From contig CP136066.1 of assembly GCA_032622095.1 (NCBI GenBank), forward strand, positions 193,432,816 through 193,496,815: a DNA stretch of 64,000 nucleotides, in the 5' to 3' direction. The notes under the pieces were generated by a model, which had not been told where the DNA came from, searched no databases, and was given only the letters and a program-made list of their open reading frames with translations. Positions 1 to 12,415 of this stretch are shown in pieces; the first letter of the stretch is position 1; each line of letters begins with the position of its first letter. Position numbers and translations under genes: made by a program. The DNA is from Siphonodentalium dalli. Its lineage: Eukaryota; Mollusca; Scaphopoda; Gadilida; Siphonodentaliidae.

Positions 1-381
1 ATATCGGAAACAGAAATGTGCTCTTTTTGTCACACAGGAAAAGAAACATGCCTACATCTATTTTATGAATGTCATGTAACAAAATCTGTATTACTAGAAT
101 TTCAGCAGACTATTAAAGATAAATGTAACCTGCAATTTGAAGTGTCACAAAATAACATTATATTTGGTGTACCTGATGGAAATCCAAATGAAGGAATAAT
201 AGAAATTGCCATACTTCTATTTAAGAGATATATCTACTCTTGTAAGATAAAAGCTACTAACCCTAATTCACATGGTTTTATAGAATGGTTAAAAACTTAT
301 AAGACAATTGAAATTGTGCCATTAAAGGGCTATTTCTACAAAAAAAGATATCTTTTTTCAAGAGAGATGGAATATAATTAA
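1..381 (+). CDS. LINE ORF2 C-terminal fragment (cut by window edge)
   Basis: The reading frame is open from base 1 to a TAA at 379-381. Near its start it has a C-x2-C ... H-L-F-x-x-C arrangement (MCSFCHTGKETCLHLFYEC, starting at base 16). This resembles the zinc-binding motif found after the reverse transcriptase in L1/Tx1-type and related LINEs. The rest is a basic and hydrophobic tail of about 90 residues. What follows is an A-rich 3' end, which fits the end of a non-LTR retrotransposon. The reverse transcriptase itself would lie left of the window, so the clade cannot be fixed. No internal stop is seen in this piece, so it may come from a fairly young copy. Confidence 0.65.
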   Translation: MSETEMCSFCHTGKETCLHLFYECHVTKSVLLEFQQTIKDKCNLQFEVSQNNIIFGVPDGNPNEGIIEIAILLFKRYIYSCKIKATNPNSHGFIEWLKTYKTIEIVPLKGYFYKKRYLFSREMEYN

Positions 382-720
382 TGAATTATTTTTAACATAA
401 ACATAAGAGACGAAAAACCCACAAAAGTATCAACGGTGCAGAGTCTAAATTGATCAATATCTTATACCATTTAATATATACTCAATCATATAAAATTAAT
501 TGAACATGTTTATTTCAGCCTAGGACAAAACACTTTATATTTTATCCCACTCATATCAATATCTTTAAAATATTTTAATTCTTTTTTTTTTTTCTTTTTT
601 TTTCAACCAAGTGCATGTATTGTGTCCTTGATTCCTCACATGTCTGTCTGTATTTATTTGTTTAGACCCGAATAAAAAATATAAAAAAAAAAAAGAAAAA
701 AAAAGAAAAAAAAAAAGATA
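382..720 (+). mobile_element. LINE 3' UTR and A-rich tail
   Basis: This stretch follows the ORF2 stop directly. It holds T-rich tracts near 581-603, then an AATAAA at 671-676, and an A/G-rich tail at about 677-719. The order stop codon, short UTR, AATAAA, A-rich tail is that of a LINE 3' end. The tail marks the right boundary of the element. Confidence 0.6.
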
Positions 721-1064
721 CAACAACAACATTTCTTCAAAATGCGCTTTTGTTATCAGAATCGATTAATTGCAACAAAATGATGCTGACCACTGTCAAC
801 TATTGTATAAAATTTCCCAAAACGTGTTATTTATCAACATTTTTTTCAACGAAATATGGTATATTATAACTTGAATATTCACGAAGTTTGGCCGTATTAC
901 CACTTGTTTTTAGAGTTATCCATCTTCATCCGCAATTTTCACCGATATCATCCTTCTGATGGTGTGCTTCTGGGTCACAAACAATTGAAATTAAAAAACT
1001 TCAAAAATCGAAATCTGATCACTCTGAGCTTCGATGGGTGGGTTCCTCGACTCGAATGAAATAT
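721..1064. repeat. dispersed repeat, copy 1 (pairs with 33788-34135)
   Basis: Long blocks match 33788-34135 in the same orientation, including a shared run around TTATCAGAATCGATTAATTGC (754 and 33831) and a shared block ending near TGGGYGGGTTCCTCGACTCG. The copies are clearly diverged and have indels. The 67-residue frame at 856-1059 is not conserved between them, so I treat this as a non-coding repeat of unknown class. Confidence 0.6.
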
Positions 1065-2850
1065 TTATAGGAGCGTTAAATCGGATTGAGTACATTTAAC
1101 AAACATTATTGCCGAGACGCACGTTTTGCTTGAAATTTATAATATTCAAAATGACTTTTCTTAAACTCGAATCATAAACTCATTTTTATTGTAATTACCA
1201 TGCATTGTGGAGAACATCTTATGGGGATATATTCTATTCATTTATGACATGAAAAATGCCTTGTATTTTTTGTTTTGATCTTGTTTTGATAATTTTCTTG
1301 ATAACTTTTACGATCCTATAAAGGGGATGGGGTCTGGAAACAAATTGCAGACACGAGAGCCAAATTTTTTTTTCCGACCTCAAGGTACACAGCACCCCCC
1401 CCCCCCCCCAATTGCAAAAAAAAAATTGTTTTCCTAAATTTGGGATGCACACCCTTATCCCATATTTGATACTTTTTAAAGCTCTTTTACTATTACTATT
1501 TTTTTATTAGGATTATACCACCCTAAGTGCATTCCTTGTTCACTATTTATTCTGTTTCACTACCTATTTTATAAGTCATTAAATATATGTGCCGTCACCA
1601 TTATTATCGATTATAAAAATAAACGCCGATAAACATTTCTATCCCAATCTGCTTCAATCATCCATGTATTAATATAGGTACTTTATTTTGTGAAACAAGC
1701 AATGACCTGCCTGAACACCATATCAAACACCAGCATAATTTTGAGCGTGTTGTCTGGTGTTATTGTTGTAAATTTCATGCAGTGTTTAAACCACAAGACA
1801 CCATAAACACTCACCCGATCCAAATTCAGTTGACCGCCGTCCATTTTGGATCGGTGTGGGGTTTGTGGTGAATATTTAAGGCGTCTGGGGGGGGCAACTT
1901 ACAGCACCCTTTGTTTGATCTAAATAAATAAAGGAACCGATAAATGGCATGGGTCACCTATATGAACGCCTCTGCATGGGCGGCGGTCATTTTCGAATAA
2001 GGAATGGAAGTCACGTTGTTCGTATAAGTTTAATACAAGCTGGAAAATGCGACTTTTTGAAAAACAGTGGCGGCCATTTTGAAAAAAAAATGGCGGCAAT
2101 ATTGAAAAATGTGGCGGCCATTTTGAATCAGTCGATCATTATGAATGGTTTGTTGGAAAAACAATCAGTCTTCGCAGTTCACATTGACCATTCATGTCAA
2201 ATTGCATGCTTTGCGTCACAATAAATGAACGATTCTGTTTCTACCGTTGACACATAATTATATATAAGAAGGCAGTGTAACTCACCGAAATTGATCATAA
2301 GTGGTGTACAATCAACATAATGCATATTTCGTTGTGTTTACTTGATTATTTTCACGTATCTTTCCAGATAATAGTCATCGTATTTCCCGGACAGAACCGA
2401 TTAAACTGGGAGAGAACCGACTCGATCGAGAGAGAACCGATCGAGATATCACAATTCGCAGTTCGTCGTTGTTATTACTCGCACAATAGGATTTTCATGA
2501 TGATTACGTTATTTGGGACCATAGATTATGAGGGGAATGGAACATTAATCGAATCATCACCTAGATGGCTCAAAAATTGCGTTTTAACTGTCAAAAGCTC
2601 GCGAAAATGTATAATTTGGATCATAGGGAACCGTCACAAATCAGCCAAGAACCATCCAAATCGGCGATCAAATGACTTCCGATGTAACAGTTCTCACACA
2701 GTGATTTGTACCGGTATTGGAACCACATTTTTTCAAAAAAGGATCGAGTCATTTTCGGACTACATTTTCAAACAAAAAAATTTCGGCTGGCCACTTACGA
2801 TTCCGTTAGTGCTAATTTCCCTTTATTTTCAGATTTTGCCTAATTTCGAG
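1065..2850. other. no gene recognised; GGCGGCCATTTTG-type motifs
   Basis: I recognise no gene here. A poly-C run lies at about 1395-1409. A degenerate motif of the type GGCGGCCATTTTGAA recurs at about 2066-2135. Short GAGAGAACCGA repeats lie at 2409-2440. A frame of 202 codons runs from 2320 to 2928, but it has no recognisable domain, and its end runs into a dispersed repeat. Confidence 0.5.
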
Positions 2851-3568
2851 GACATATTTATATATGGGCTCAGTGTGGTCTCCCTTGATTTTTATTACAT
2901 TTTGACACATTTTACAAAGGCAGATTAGTATTATTATGACCGGGAGACGATGCCCGTCATTTTGATTTATAGAAATGAAAAATGCGAGGGGGGGGGGGGG
3001 GGGGGGGCGATTGAAATTTTCAGGATTGGCTTACGGACTATAAAATTATTATAGGAATGCTCGGGTTGGGAGCAACTATTGTGTGGAAATTATTGTTAAC
3101 GCATATATGTATTTAAATTAAGTACTTTATGGAAGCATAAACTTTGTTGAATCGTGTATTCCCTTGAAATTGAATTTTTACTTTATTGTATAATTATGAA
3201 GCTATTTTATTATCCTACATAAAGTATTGTTGGACTTTAAAACTATCTTCGAGTCGATATTTTCACCTGAGTCAGGCTCTGAACCATCCTGTCCCAGAAC
3301 CCGGTGAGCAATTAAACTCATTACTGATATACAGTCATACATATAGCGCGCCTTCCCCACCACTCGACCACATATTGACAGTACATGTTGCTTGGAACCT
3401 TCTAATACCCAGGCTGGTGTCAGACTGATTTATTATAACTGATGTTACCCAAAGGGGTAAACCACCATGCTGTTGTAAATACGTAACAATATAAACTTGC
3501 ATGATGAATGTAATGGCCATATAGTCCTTTTCCAGACTGCCGGCATAAAATTGGAGACTGAGTAAACT
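2851..3568. repeat. dispersed repeat family B, copy 1 (pairs with 27559-28250)
   Basis: This is a long direct match to 27559-28250. It starts at GACATATTTATATATGGGCT and ends near TGGAGACTGAGT. It includes a poly-G run (about 2989-3007) in the same place in both copies. Small frames of 80 and 77 codons are shared, but they carry no known motif. The length and the AATAAA-poor, A/T-rich content could fit an LTR or a non-autonomous element, but I cannot see clear termini. Confidence 0.65.
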
Positions 3569-3842
3569 AAGTATGTACCTCGCCAAAGGTTCGGTCCAGA
3601 CTAAATGTAATTTGCTGTAATGCTGTGACGTCATGTTAATAGGAGGCAGGTGATTTTTCGCTGTCAGTGACTATTGGGTGTAATTCTATGTTGGAGTTTA
3701 AGGAGATGGAGGAAATTCAATAATGTGCATGCTTGATAATCAATGCAGGGATGTGTTTAGTGTTATTGCGCTATACTAGGTGAGAGAACATGCCGACAAT
3801 AACATAACATTTGATCTTATCTCGTAATTTCGTCGTAAACAT
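3569..3842 (+). other. probable 5' region of the LINE at 3843-8442
   Basis: This short stretch lies before LINE ORF1. The ORF1 frame has a stop at 3825-3827. A neighbouring frame across about 3811-3842 reads through to the ORF1 coiled coil, so the true N-terminus has probably been lost to a frameshift. Confidence 0.35.
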
Positions 3843-4397
3843 GACATCGAAGAACTGAAAAGGAAGTTATTGGAAAAAGATGCCCAAATACAAGATCTTG
3901 GTGACGCACTCGACGATTTGCGACAATACACCATGCGGGACTCACTGCGAATTAGTGGAATCTCAGAGAATGACGGAGAAGAGCCAGAAGATCTCATACT
4001 AGACTTAGCCAAAAACATGGGAGTCCAGCTGCAGGAGCATGAAATCCAACGAAGCCACCGCTCCGGAGACCCAAGGAACGCGACGGACAATAAACCACGA
4101 ACGCTACTTGTGAAATTTGCTAACTACAAAATCAGGAAGCGATTCTATAAGGGCCGATCAAATATGAAAGGGAAGCCTGATATGAAATATGTCTTTGTGA
4201 ACGAACATCTCACGAAGACTCGGTCAACCATTGCCGCTCGCTGCCGAAAAATGTTAAAAACGAACTTTACAGACAGTACGTGGACATATGATGGTGTGAT
4301 ATTCGTTAAGGTTCGATCTTACGATAGGCCTCTCCGTCTGACAACATTGGATGAAGTTAGCGATCTCCAATACAAACTTGGTGCCAGACTGGACTGA
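3843..4397 (+). pseudogene. LINE ORF1 protein (5' broken)
   Basis: The open frame runs from about 3843 (just after an in-frame TAA at 3825) to the TGA at 4395-4397. No ATG is available near the start, so the N-terminus is missing or frameshifted. The protein opens with a heptad-like charged helix (EELKRKLLEKDAQIQDLGDA). A region typical of LINE ORF1 RNA-binding proteins follows: LRISGI, then IQRSHRSG, then LLVKF, then VFVNEHLT. In this family ORF1 forms a coiled-coil multimer that binds the element's own RNA. It lies 499 bp upstream of the ORF2 frame on the same strand. Family assignment by pattern is fairly secure; activity is unlikely. Confidence 0.7.
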
Positions 4398-4896
4398 GAG
4401 CTCAGGCAGTTAACTTCCCCATTGTGGGATCACATACATTGTGAGTTATATCGCTGTCTCTCGCATGTTAACTGAATCTATAAGATGGGGCCAGCCGAAC
4501 CATCAAACGGCTTTCCGCATGTGAAATTAAATAAAAATAAAAATTCGAATTAAAGAATAACGCACGACTCTTTGATCCCGATATCGAATATTACCTCGCA
4601 AATAAATAATAACCCATTTACTGAAAATTCGCCCCATAACTCAGTCATGACAACCATCTTGCCATTACTCATGTATACATGCATATACTTTATTGTTGTT
4701 TATGTTTCATTTCATTTTCTTTATTATGTTCCTTGTGAAAGTAAAACTTTACCAACGTACGAGCAATACAACACTGCATTTACGTGTCACGTGTCGAGTC
4801 AGATATATGTAGCTTCAAAATTGTGTAGAGTCTACAAAATGTATTCAGACCTATTCATTTCCACCCATTCTTGCTTTCATTGCGTGTATTTATATT
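4398..4896 (+). other. LINE inter-ORF region
   Basis: This is A/T-rich sequence between ORF1 and ORF2. A hydrophobic frame of 116 codons (4572-4922) overlaps the start of ORF2. It has no recognisable domain, and I do not call it a gene. Confidence 0.4.
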
Positions 4897-7800
4897 ATGC
4901 ATACACATATGATAATGGTTGATTTAATGACATACAGGGTTCGAATAGGTCTCAATCATTATAGATCGATGAAATTACCAAATAGGAAAATATTAAGTGT
5001 TATCTCCTCATATGCAGCTTTGGCAATAGTGCAATCAAGACTAAACGGAGTGCCGATTTACACAGCATTCTTGGTAGCCCTGACAATTCATTTTATGTTA
5101 TTTTCATTGGTAGAAAAAGTATTAGACAACATGGAAATACTTAGAACTAGGGTCCGAAACATTAAAACGATCTTTGACCAAACATACACTGCTATTAAGG
5201 GCATATGCACCACAGAATTAGCAATTACATTTTCTCTCGCGGGAATAATATTTATTTTGTTACTAATTGCGTCAGATGTACACCCTCATCCAGGACCTGA
5301 GAACAACACTTCCACAACATCAGATCACTCAACAATTAAAATTATGCATATGAATATTCAAAGTTTAAGACACAAAATTGACTTGGTTCGAGCCGAATCG
5401 TTTGCCTATCATGTGATGACTTTCACTGAAACCTGGCTGTCAAGTAACATTGATGATGAAACAATAAATATCCCCGGCTTTCACTGCCCCGAAAGATGTG
5501 ACCGAGTAACAGAAACCACTGGAGGTGGAGTTGTAACTTACATTAAAAACAACCTGCCATATAGGAGAAGATTTGACCTAGAAATACCCAATCTAGAAAG
5601 TGTTTGGATTGAAGTTAACTTCGAAAGACATAAAACATTAATTGGTACATTTTATAGGCCCCCCAATGCCCCAAATAATGTATGGGACAACATAGAAACA
5701 TCCATCGAGTGTGCAACCTCTCTCAATTTTCATGTAATCATAACCGGTGATCTGAACTGTAACCAGCTACCTCCAGGCCCAAATAAAATTAAAGACATAT
5801 GTGCATTTAAAGGGTTATCACAATTGGTTGAAGAACCAACCCATTTCACGGAATCTTCTTCAACGTTGATTGATATCTTCATGAAAAACAAAAAGGAACT
5901 TATTCATAGCACGGAGGTTCAAGATACATTCGTTCCTAATCTAGTAAGATACCACTGTCCAGTTGTACTGAGCTTAGATTTAAATCCTCGGAAATACGAG
6001 AGAACTTTCAGGAGGACAATTTGGAACTACGATAATGCAAATTTTACTTCTATGAATGAAGAATTGTCCTCCTGGAATTACCTCTCAGACATGGAAAACG
6101 CAACCACAGTGGACCTGACATCAATATTCACAACTAAACTAAAACATATAATGGAAAAATATATTCCCCACAAGGAAATTACAATTCGAACTAATGAACC
6201 CGATTGGATGAATGCGTCAATTCGCAAATTAATAAGACAAAGAAAGCGAACATATAGAATAGCAAAGCGCAAAAATACAGAGAATTCGTGGACTAATTAC
6301 CGATCGAAAATAAATGAAACAGTACACGCCATTAGAGTAGCTAAACATTCGCATATTGATAAAATACAAACTATTCTTGGTAACAAAGATACAGAGACAT
6401 CGGTATGGTGGAAGACATTAAATAAATTTCTAAAACCACGATCTAAACCGATACCACCCCTTAATGATGGTACAGAATTTACTTCCAATCCCTACCAAAA
6501 AGCTGAAATACTCAACGATTTCTTTTGCAAAATCTCATCTTTGCCAGATTCGTCAAATGCAGAGTTACCAAATATGACATACAGAACGGAATCCAGATTT
6601 GAAAATATGATAATCACGAGCGAACAAGTATACTCCGCACTAAAAGAATTAAAGATAGCAAAAGCCAGTGGCCCCGATGATATTAGCCCAAGGATCTTAA
6701 AAGAATGTGCTAGCTCCATGTACATAGCAAATCCCTTGGCATATTTATTAAATAAATATATTGAAGAATCACATTTCCCAGTTGAATGGAAACGCGCGAA
6801 TATAACGCCCACTTTCAAAAAAGGTGATCCTTCTGAACCGAGTAACTATCGTCCAGTCGCACTTCTCAGTTGTATTTCTAAAGTCTTTGAGAAATGTATC
6901 TATAAAAGTCTCTCCACATACCTAAGGGATAATAATCTCCTCACTAATTTGCAATCCGGATTCACTCCAAAAGATTCCACCGTATACCAATTAACTGAGA
7001 TATACCAGTATATAATTTCAAATCTAGAAGAAGGAAAGGAAATCAGATGCCTATTTTGTGATATTAGCAAAGCTTTCGACAAGGTTTGGCATAAAGGACT
7101 AATTTTCAAATTACAAAAATGTGGTATAGAAGGGAATATTTTGACATTATTGTCTAGCTACTTGTGTGAGAGGAGGCAAAGGGTATGCATTGAAGGGGTG
7201 CAATCATCATGGAAACCCGTCCTGGCAGGTGTCCCTCAAGGGTAAATACTAAGCCCTCTTTTATTCCTAGTTTACATAAATGATATTGTGAATGACCTCA
7301 CATCTAATATAAAGCTCTTCGCCGACGACACATCAATTTATCTATCAATAGAAGATCCAGATTTAGCGGCTGATGTCATGAAATTATGAGGTGGTCCAAA
7401 CAGTGGAACGTCAAATTTAGTGCCCCTAAGACAAAATCAATGATAATATCGCGAAAAGATAACAAACCTATACACAAACCTTTAATAATGGGCGACGAAG
7501 TAATAGAAACTGTGTCTAATTATAAACATCTAGGACTGACATTCAACAACAATGGTAACTGGAGCCATCATGTAACTGAAATTCAACAGAGAGCAGCCAA
7601 AAAAGTGGCTTTGCTTGCAAAGAACAAATTTGTCCTAGACAGGAGAACCCTTGAAAGAATTTATTTTGTTTATATACGTCCTATTTTAGAATATGCTTCT
7701 CCTGTTTGGGACAATTGTACTAATGGCGAAAGCGACTTGCTCGAAAAAGTGCAATATGAGGCAGCGAGAATAGTAACTGGAGCAACAAAAAGCTGCAGTA

Positions 7801-8442
7801 ATGAAAACCTCATAAAGGAAACTGGATGGGAAAAATTGTCAGAACGTCGGAAAATCTCCAAATTATGCCAATTCTACAAAATGTTCTATAAAATGACACC
7901 CCAATATCTATATACCTTAGTTCCGATATCCACTGAGAAGCATCACCTAACTAACCCTTCTCGTGATACTGCGTCATACGAAAAGTCCTTTCTTCCCTCA
8001 GCCGTTGAGATGTGGAACACACTCCCAGACAATGTGCGGAAGTGTGAAACATTGTGTGACTTTAAGTCGGCAATAGGAAGCACGGATAATAACCGCAGAG
8101 AACCTTATATTTACCACTATTACTATTACTCACGCCCAGCGCAAATACATCACTGCAGCTAGATTGCGACTTGGTTGTAGTTTTCTTAATAAAGACCTGT
8201 GTGAAAATTTTCTCAGATCAAGTCCTCATTGTGTGTGTGGAAGTGATGAAACGGCGAATCATTTCCTATTCCACTGCCCATTATACAGTAGACAAAGAAA
8301 CAAATGTCTTTCTGGTAGTTTGGAGAGAACAACCATTGAGAGCGCACTGAACGGCACGATTTCAAATAGTCTGAGCGAAAATATTTCTACATTTAAAACA
8401 GTCCAGAAATTCATAATCATGACAGAACGCTTTTCGAGCTAA
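4897..8442 (+). pseudogene. LINE ORF2: 2A-like motif, endonuclease, reverse transcriptase, zinc motif (broken)
   Basis: The first frame (4897-7245, 782 residues) has hydrophobic segments at about residues 53-72 and 108-125. A 2A-like motif, DVHPHPGP, follows at residues 127-134. Next is an AP-like endonuclease (HMNIQS, TETW, FYRPPN, GDLN, RYHCPV) and a reverse transcriptase (YRPVALL, DISKAFDKVW, AGVPQG). A TAA at 7243-7245 interrupts the normal PQG-S-I-LSP block. The frame continues through the catalytic FADD (about 7318-7329), then shifts near 7385 into 7386-8162 (thumb region, LERIYFVYIRPILEYASPVWDN). It shifts again near 8100-8130 into the C-terminal C-x-C ... H-x4-C motif (CVCGSDETANHFLFHC). 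The order fits the CR1/jockey group. Three lesions in otherwise intact coding sequence suggest recent death. It would copy element RNA into nicked DNA. Confidence 0.88.
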
Positions 8443-8896
8443 CATATATACAGATTATATGGCACTGTCCAATAATAATTACATTAAGTAAATATCTAAT
8501 ATATGGAAATATTGAAATAGCTGATGACCGACACGACAGGTGACACACACATGTTGTATATATGCTTGTGTCTGTATTGCTCTTACGAACCCATTCTATG
8601 AAACCCATAATATAATATATTAGACATGGTGTAAACATTTAGTACATGAATATACCAATTCATCACCTGTCTCCGAAAACTCCACGACGGGACGCGACTC
8701 GAGTAATGCAAGCATAATATTGCTTGCTTTGTCGCACCATTTTATATTTTGTCCACCGATGATAAGGTCACTTGTGGAGACGGCATATATAAGCCATATA
8801 GGCTTACAGCCGAATCCACTCCCATACACAAGGAACATGGTAACATGAATTACCAACATATCATATTGTAACAATTATTATTGGGAATAAATATTA
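8443..8896. other. no gene recognised
   Basis: A/T-rich sequence with only short chance frames on the minus strand. Part of it may be LINE 3' UTR. Nothing else recognisable. Confidence 0.4.
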
Positions 8897-9392
8897 TTAA
8901 AGGCGTACTGTACCCAAGATGTTGTTGTTGGTTTCTATAATCCCCGAGTCGGAGAATAAGGTAACAACTTTTCCATTTTTTGAAAGTCTGTTGAGTACGA
9001 AGTATTGTTACGGATGGCAAATTTACCGGAATGCAAAAATACAAATTGTCGTTGTCGAGTAATTTTTGTACAGTTTTCAACCAAATGAATCAAATAAACA
9101 TTATATTATATGCTTAGTAGTCCCATATACTCATTTAAGTTAGTGTATGGTCACTAGTCAATGAGTGGCTTGGGTTTTCTCCCCGTATAAGCATAATGTT
9201 TCAAACGATCGTGTGTGCAATTGTTTTATTAATCCAGTATCCCTCAAATATTAAATTTTAAGATAGCCTATTAACCTGAGCGTTTACAGAATACATCTTC
9301 GACTCAAATTACTTATATTTCTATATAGTATCGATAATAGATCGTTGTTATCACCGGGAATTTATTGAAAATGGCGTACAGTACCCCTTTAA
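8897..9392. mobile_element. TTAA-flanked MITE, copy 1
   Basis: The element (8901-9388) is bounded by TTAA at 8897-8900 and 9389-9392. The ends are inverted: AGGCGTACTGTACCC at the left, and GGCGTACAGTACCCCT at the right, which reads AGGGGTACTGTACGCC on the other strand. It has no coding capacity. A second copy lies at 20061-20610 and a truncated inverted one at about 26630-26872. TTAA target duplications are typical of piggyBac-like and some other cut-and-paste families, so the superfamily is inference. Confidence 0.75.
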
Positions 9393-9757
9393 ACCAAATG
9401 TAATTTGTTCAACATTATTTTTACTATAAGGTATATGGCTTTCAGCTGAAATATATCACGGGCAAATATATACCCTATTATGTTAGCCACATGATCTGAG
9501 TCAGTTTAAAATAATGCGGGACTATTTTCTAAAATAGTGACTGATATATCACCGCGAGAGAGCCATCTGATTTACCCATTCTTGTCAGAAGAACATAATA
9601 ATTAGTTATTCACAACACTGTGTCTCAAGAGTTGAAGTTACCTTGCTGTAATTTAAGTCTATATTCTCGATAATAATGATACTGATAATATGTCCATTCA
9701 TATATGAAGCACTTGATGAGCACATATTGAGCTATACTGCCTCCGCAAATTCTAGCC
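9393..9757. other. no gene recognised
   Basis: Nothing recognisable between the MITE and the next TIR element. Confidence 0.4.
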
Positions 9758-9874
9758 TACACTGTAAAAACTAAAACTCATTGGACGCGTTCTGTAGTGT
9801 TCCAAAAAGGAAACATGTGCTCCAGGTCGAACGCTGTGTATTCCGATAGTGATGATTTGTGATATTTTTTAGAT

Positions 9875-9945
9875 CGCGGAACGTTCTAATCATATCATCT
9901 ATGAGATGATATGTTCTAATCTGAACATATGCTGTTATCTACAAG
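9875..9945. repeat. hairpin with GTTC/GAAC sites in left subterminal region
   Basis: CATATCATCT and AGATGATATG face each other around 9893-9915 and are flanked by GTTCTAATC and GTTCTAATCTGAAC. This looks like a structured transposase-binding region of the element at 9758-13378, by inference. Confidence 0.4.
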
Positions 9946-10959
9946 GACGGTGTACTAGTTATGCATTTAGGCTATTGTTAATATGGTGTAGATCCTGTTT
10001 CATTGGTGCTTAAATTATATCAGGATCAATTTGGGTGTATATATTTGTCTTTCCTTTCCTTCTTTTTCCAAATGAATATATAGTTCCTTATAGAAGCATA
10101 TATATTTGAGGTGGGTTGGGCGAGAATTGGTATAGTATGCCTATTTATAAGAAGATTTGAATATACATGTAACACTAATCAAATATATTTAACATCCATG
10201 TAGTTAATGTAACACCTTTTTATTACGAATCGTCAGATACAAACTGCGAAAACAGAACGCCGGTGTTCAAAAATACGTAACATTATTTTCAGATAATATA
10301 AGGTGTTCCAATTAGAACAGAACGTGTTCTCTTTCTAAGAACGATAACCACACATGTGTCGCCACCAGTAAATTGAAGCGGACGCATATCGCCATTTTGA
10401 AAGACCGGGTGTATGTGAAGTTCTTGTCATTTCTTTTTTACAATTTTAAAATGTTGAAACAACAGATGGTGTGTGATAGGCTATGGGTGCTGGTAGTCCA
10501 AACGCGTAGGATTTGCAGTATAGTCTTTGTGATGTTGTGACCGATAAATTCTCATTCTTCCTAGTACATTTGACAACTTACCAAAATAATGACCCAAACT
10601 TGTGTGTTGGCTGTGGTGCATGTTATGCACAGTTATGCACAGTTATGCACATGTGCTTTAGCCTTAGCCGATGATGCTGACGTGGATGACAACTTCATAC
10701 GGATATGGTGGACTATGGACTAACCAACATTCTCATTCTCATGAAGCAAGGGGAAAGTTGGAAAAGACTGTTATCATGATGTGATGTGCTCAGCTTGATG
10801 AACGCTGTTCTGGTCATGATGTCTCTGTTGCTGGCGCTAACATATTCATCAATTTCACCACGTGAGTTTATTGAATTAAAACTGTCAATGTTATGTTTAT
10901 GTGTACCCATACAATAGTATGGTACGCATAGTGTCGACGTCCGTATTGACCACTCGTCG

Positions 10960-11290
10960 TTTGTTCGTCTGTCAGTATGTCCGCGCGTCCGTAGACACTT
11001 TACGCCTAATGCGATAACTCAAACATTTTCTATCCCATCAGAACCAAACTTTGTATACTGGTTTCTCAGCCCAAAATACAGATCAAGTTCGAATATGGGT
11101 TTGATCCTAATTTTGTTGTGCAGAGTTATGACCCTTTTCCGACTTAGAATTCACGCATGCTGCCATAACTCAAACAATTTTTATATGATTGGAACCAAAT
11201 TTGGTATGTGAGTTTCCCAGCCCAAAATACAGATTGAGTTCGAATATATTCGAATTTATTTTAAAGGAATATGACCCTTTTCAAGGGAAA
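10960..11290. repeat. two diverged tandem copies (~135-150 bp)
   Basis: A block with ATAACTCAAACA, GAACCAAA-TTTG, CAGCCCAAAATACAGAT and GAGTTCGAATAT occurs twice, starting at about 11024 and 11162. It lies inside the 3.6 kb TIR element. Confidence 0.55.
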
Positions 11291-12415
11291 AAAATTGAAA
11301 ACGAATTTTATAAAAAAAAATTTAGATTGAACTCCTTGCTCAATTTAAAAACAAAATTAATATTTATTTTTTAACTTTTATAATAATACAAAAATTTCAT
11401 TAAAAAAATGTCATTGACACTTTCATTTGTTTCAGTTTTGTACCATTAATTAGGTGTGATGTCCTGTTTTGAAAATATGAAGATTTTATTGCAATAGTTG
11501 CATGCAATCATATCAATAAATTATCATTATGAACATCCTATATCCGGAGTATATGAGAGTACAGTTTATAGATGTTGGATTCCAAGTGAAATCTTTTTAA
11601 TAATTGAGTGATGACATATTTGACAGAGCTCTGGCCTTTGGTTAGATGAAGTCAAAGATAAACATTTTAAACAACTCCGCCGGCATCTTTGCACACAAAT
11701 CATTTCTATTGCTTTTGGTATTGATTGATTAATTGACTTTTGAAAAATATATTAACCCTTCAGGCACATGCTTCAATGTGAAACTAAAATAATGGCTGAC
11801 AGCCAATTTGATTTACATATGCAATAGGTAACAGGCAGATAAATCTACATGATTATTATAAGTGATGCCTTGTTTTGAAAATCAAGATGATAGATGTTGT
11901 TAATATTTCCAAGATCCTTATTTTCCCATTTGTTCATATTGTCATGGTTGATTGAATTTTAGGGGCCACAGAGCGCTTAAAAGATTAACAATGTATGACG
12001 GAACTCTCTGTACAAAAACGCGCGAAAAATGTGAATGTTCATGAGTTTGCGCAGTACAATTAGAAATGTGTTTTATATACATGTACAGGTAGTCTAGAAT
12101 TTAGAATGAACTTATTGTAACTATTGTGGTATTATGTCAAATGATCAAACTTGAATGCTGACAGAAATGTCGCTTTATATTTTTCAGCAGATCATGATGC
12201 AAGAGTTTCTAAAGTTGAAGGCATTCCCGTGACAACATTCGGCTCATATGTGCAAGGAGCATTCAGTGATGACCAGGAATAAGAAGCTTCCAACATTCAG
12301 CAGAAATCTGGCCCAAAAGTTGCCTTGAACTGCCTTGTTAGAGAAACTGCTCGATACTATGATAAGTGCCCAGCGATTTGCGTAACTGAACATTACGGTA
12401 TATATCTGACATTGT

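Larger units (their letters stand above)
3780..8450 (+). mobile_element. near full-length non-LTR retrotransposon (CR1/jockey-like)
   Basis: ORF1 and ORF2 lie in the expected order on one strand, as described in their own entries. I see no clear 5' UTR boundary, no target-site duplication and no simple tail after 8442, so the element ends are approximate. Confidence 0.75.

Noticed and set aside
2320-2928. 202-codon frame
   Set aside because: No domain or repeat family recognised, composition like random A/T-rich DNA, and its end lies in a dispersed repeat whose other copy does not keep the frame.
4572-4922. 116-codon hydrophobic frame between LINE ORF1 and ORF2
   Set aside because: No family match recognised; it overlaps ORF2 in another frame and is probably chance in T-rich sequence.
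4930-4950. GGGTTCGAATAGG as a tRNA B box
   Set aside because: No A box or acceptor stem at the right distance, and it lies in the LINE coding sequence.
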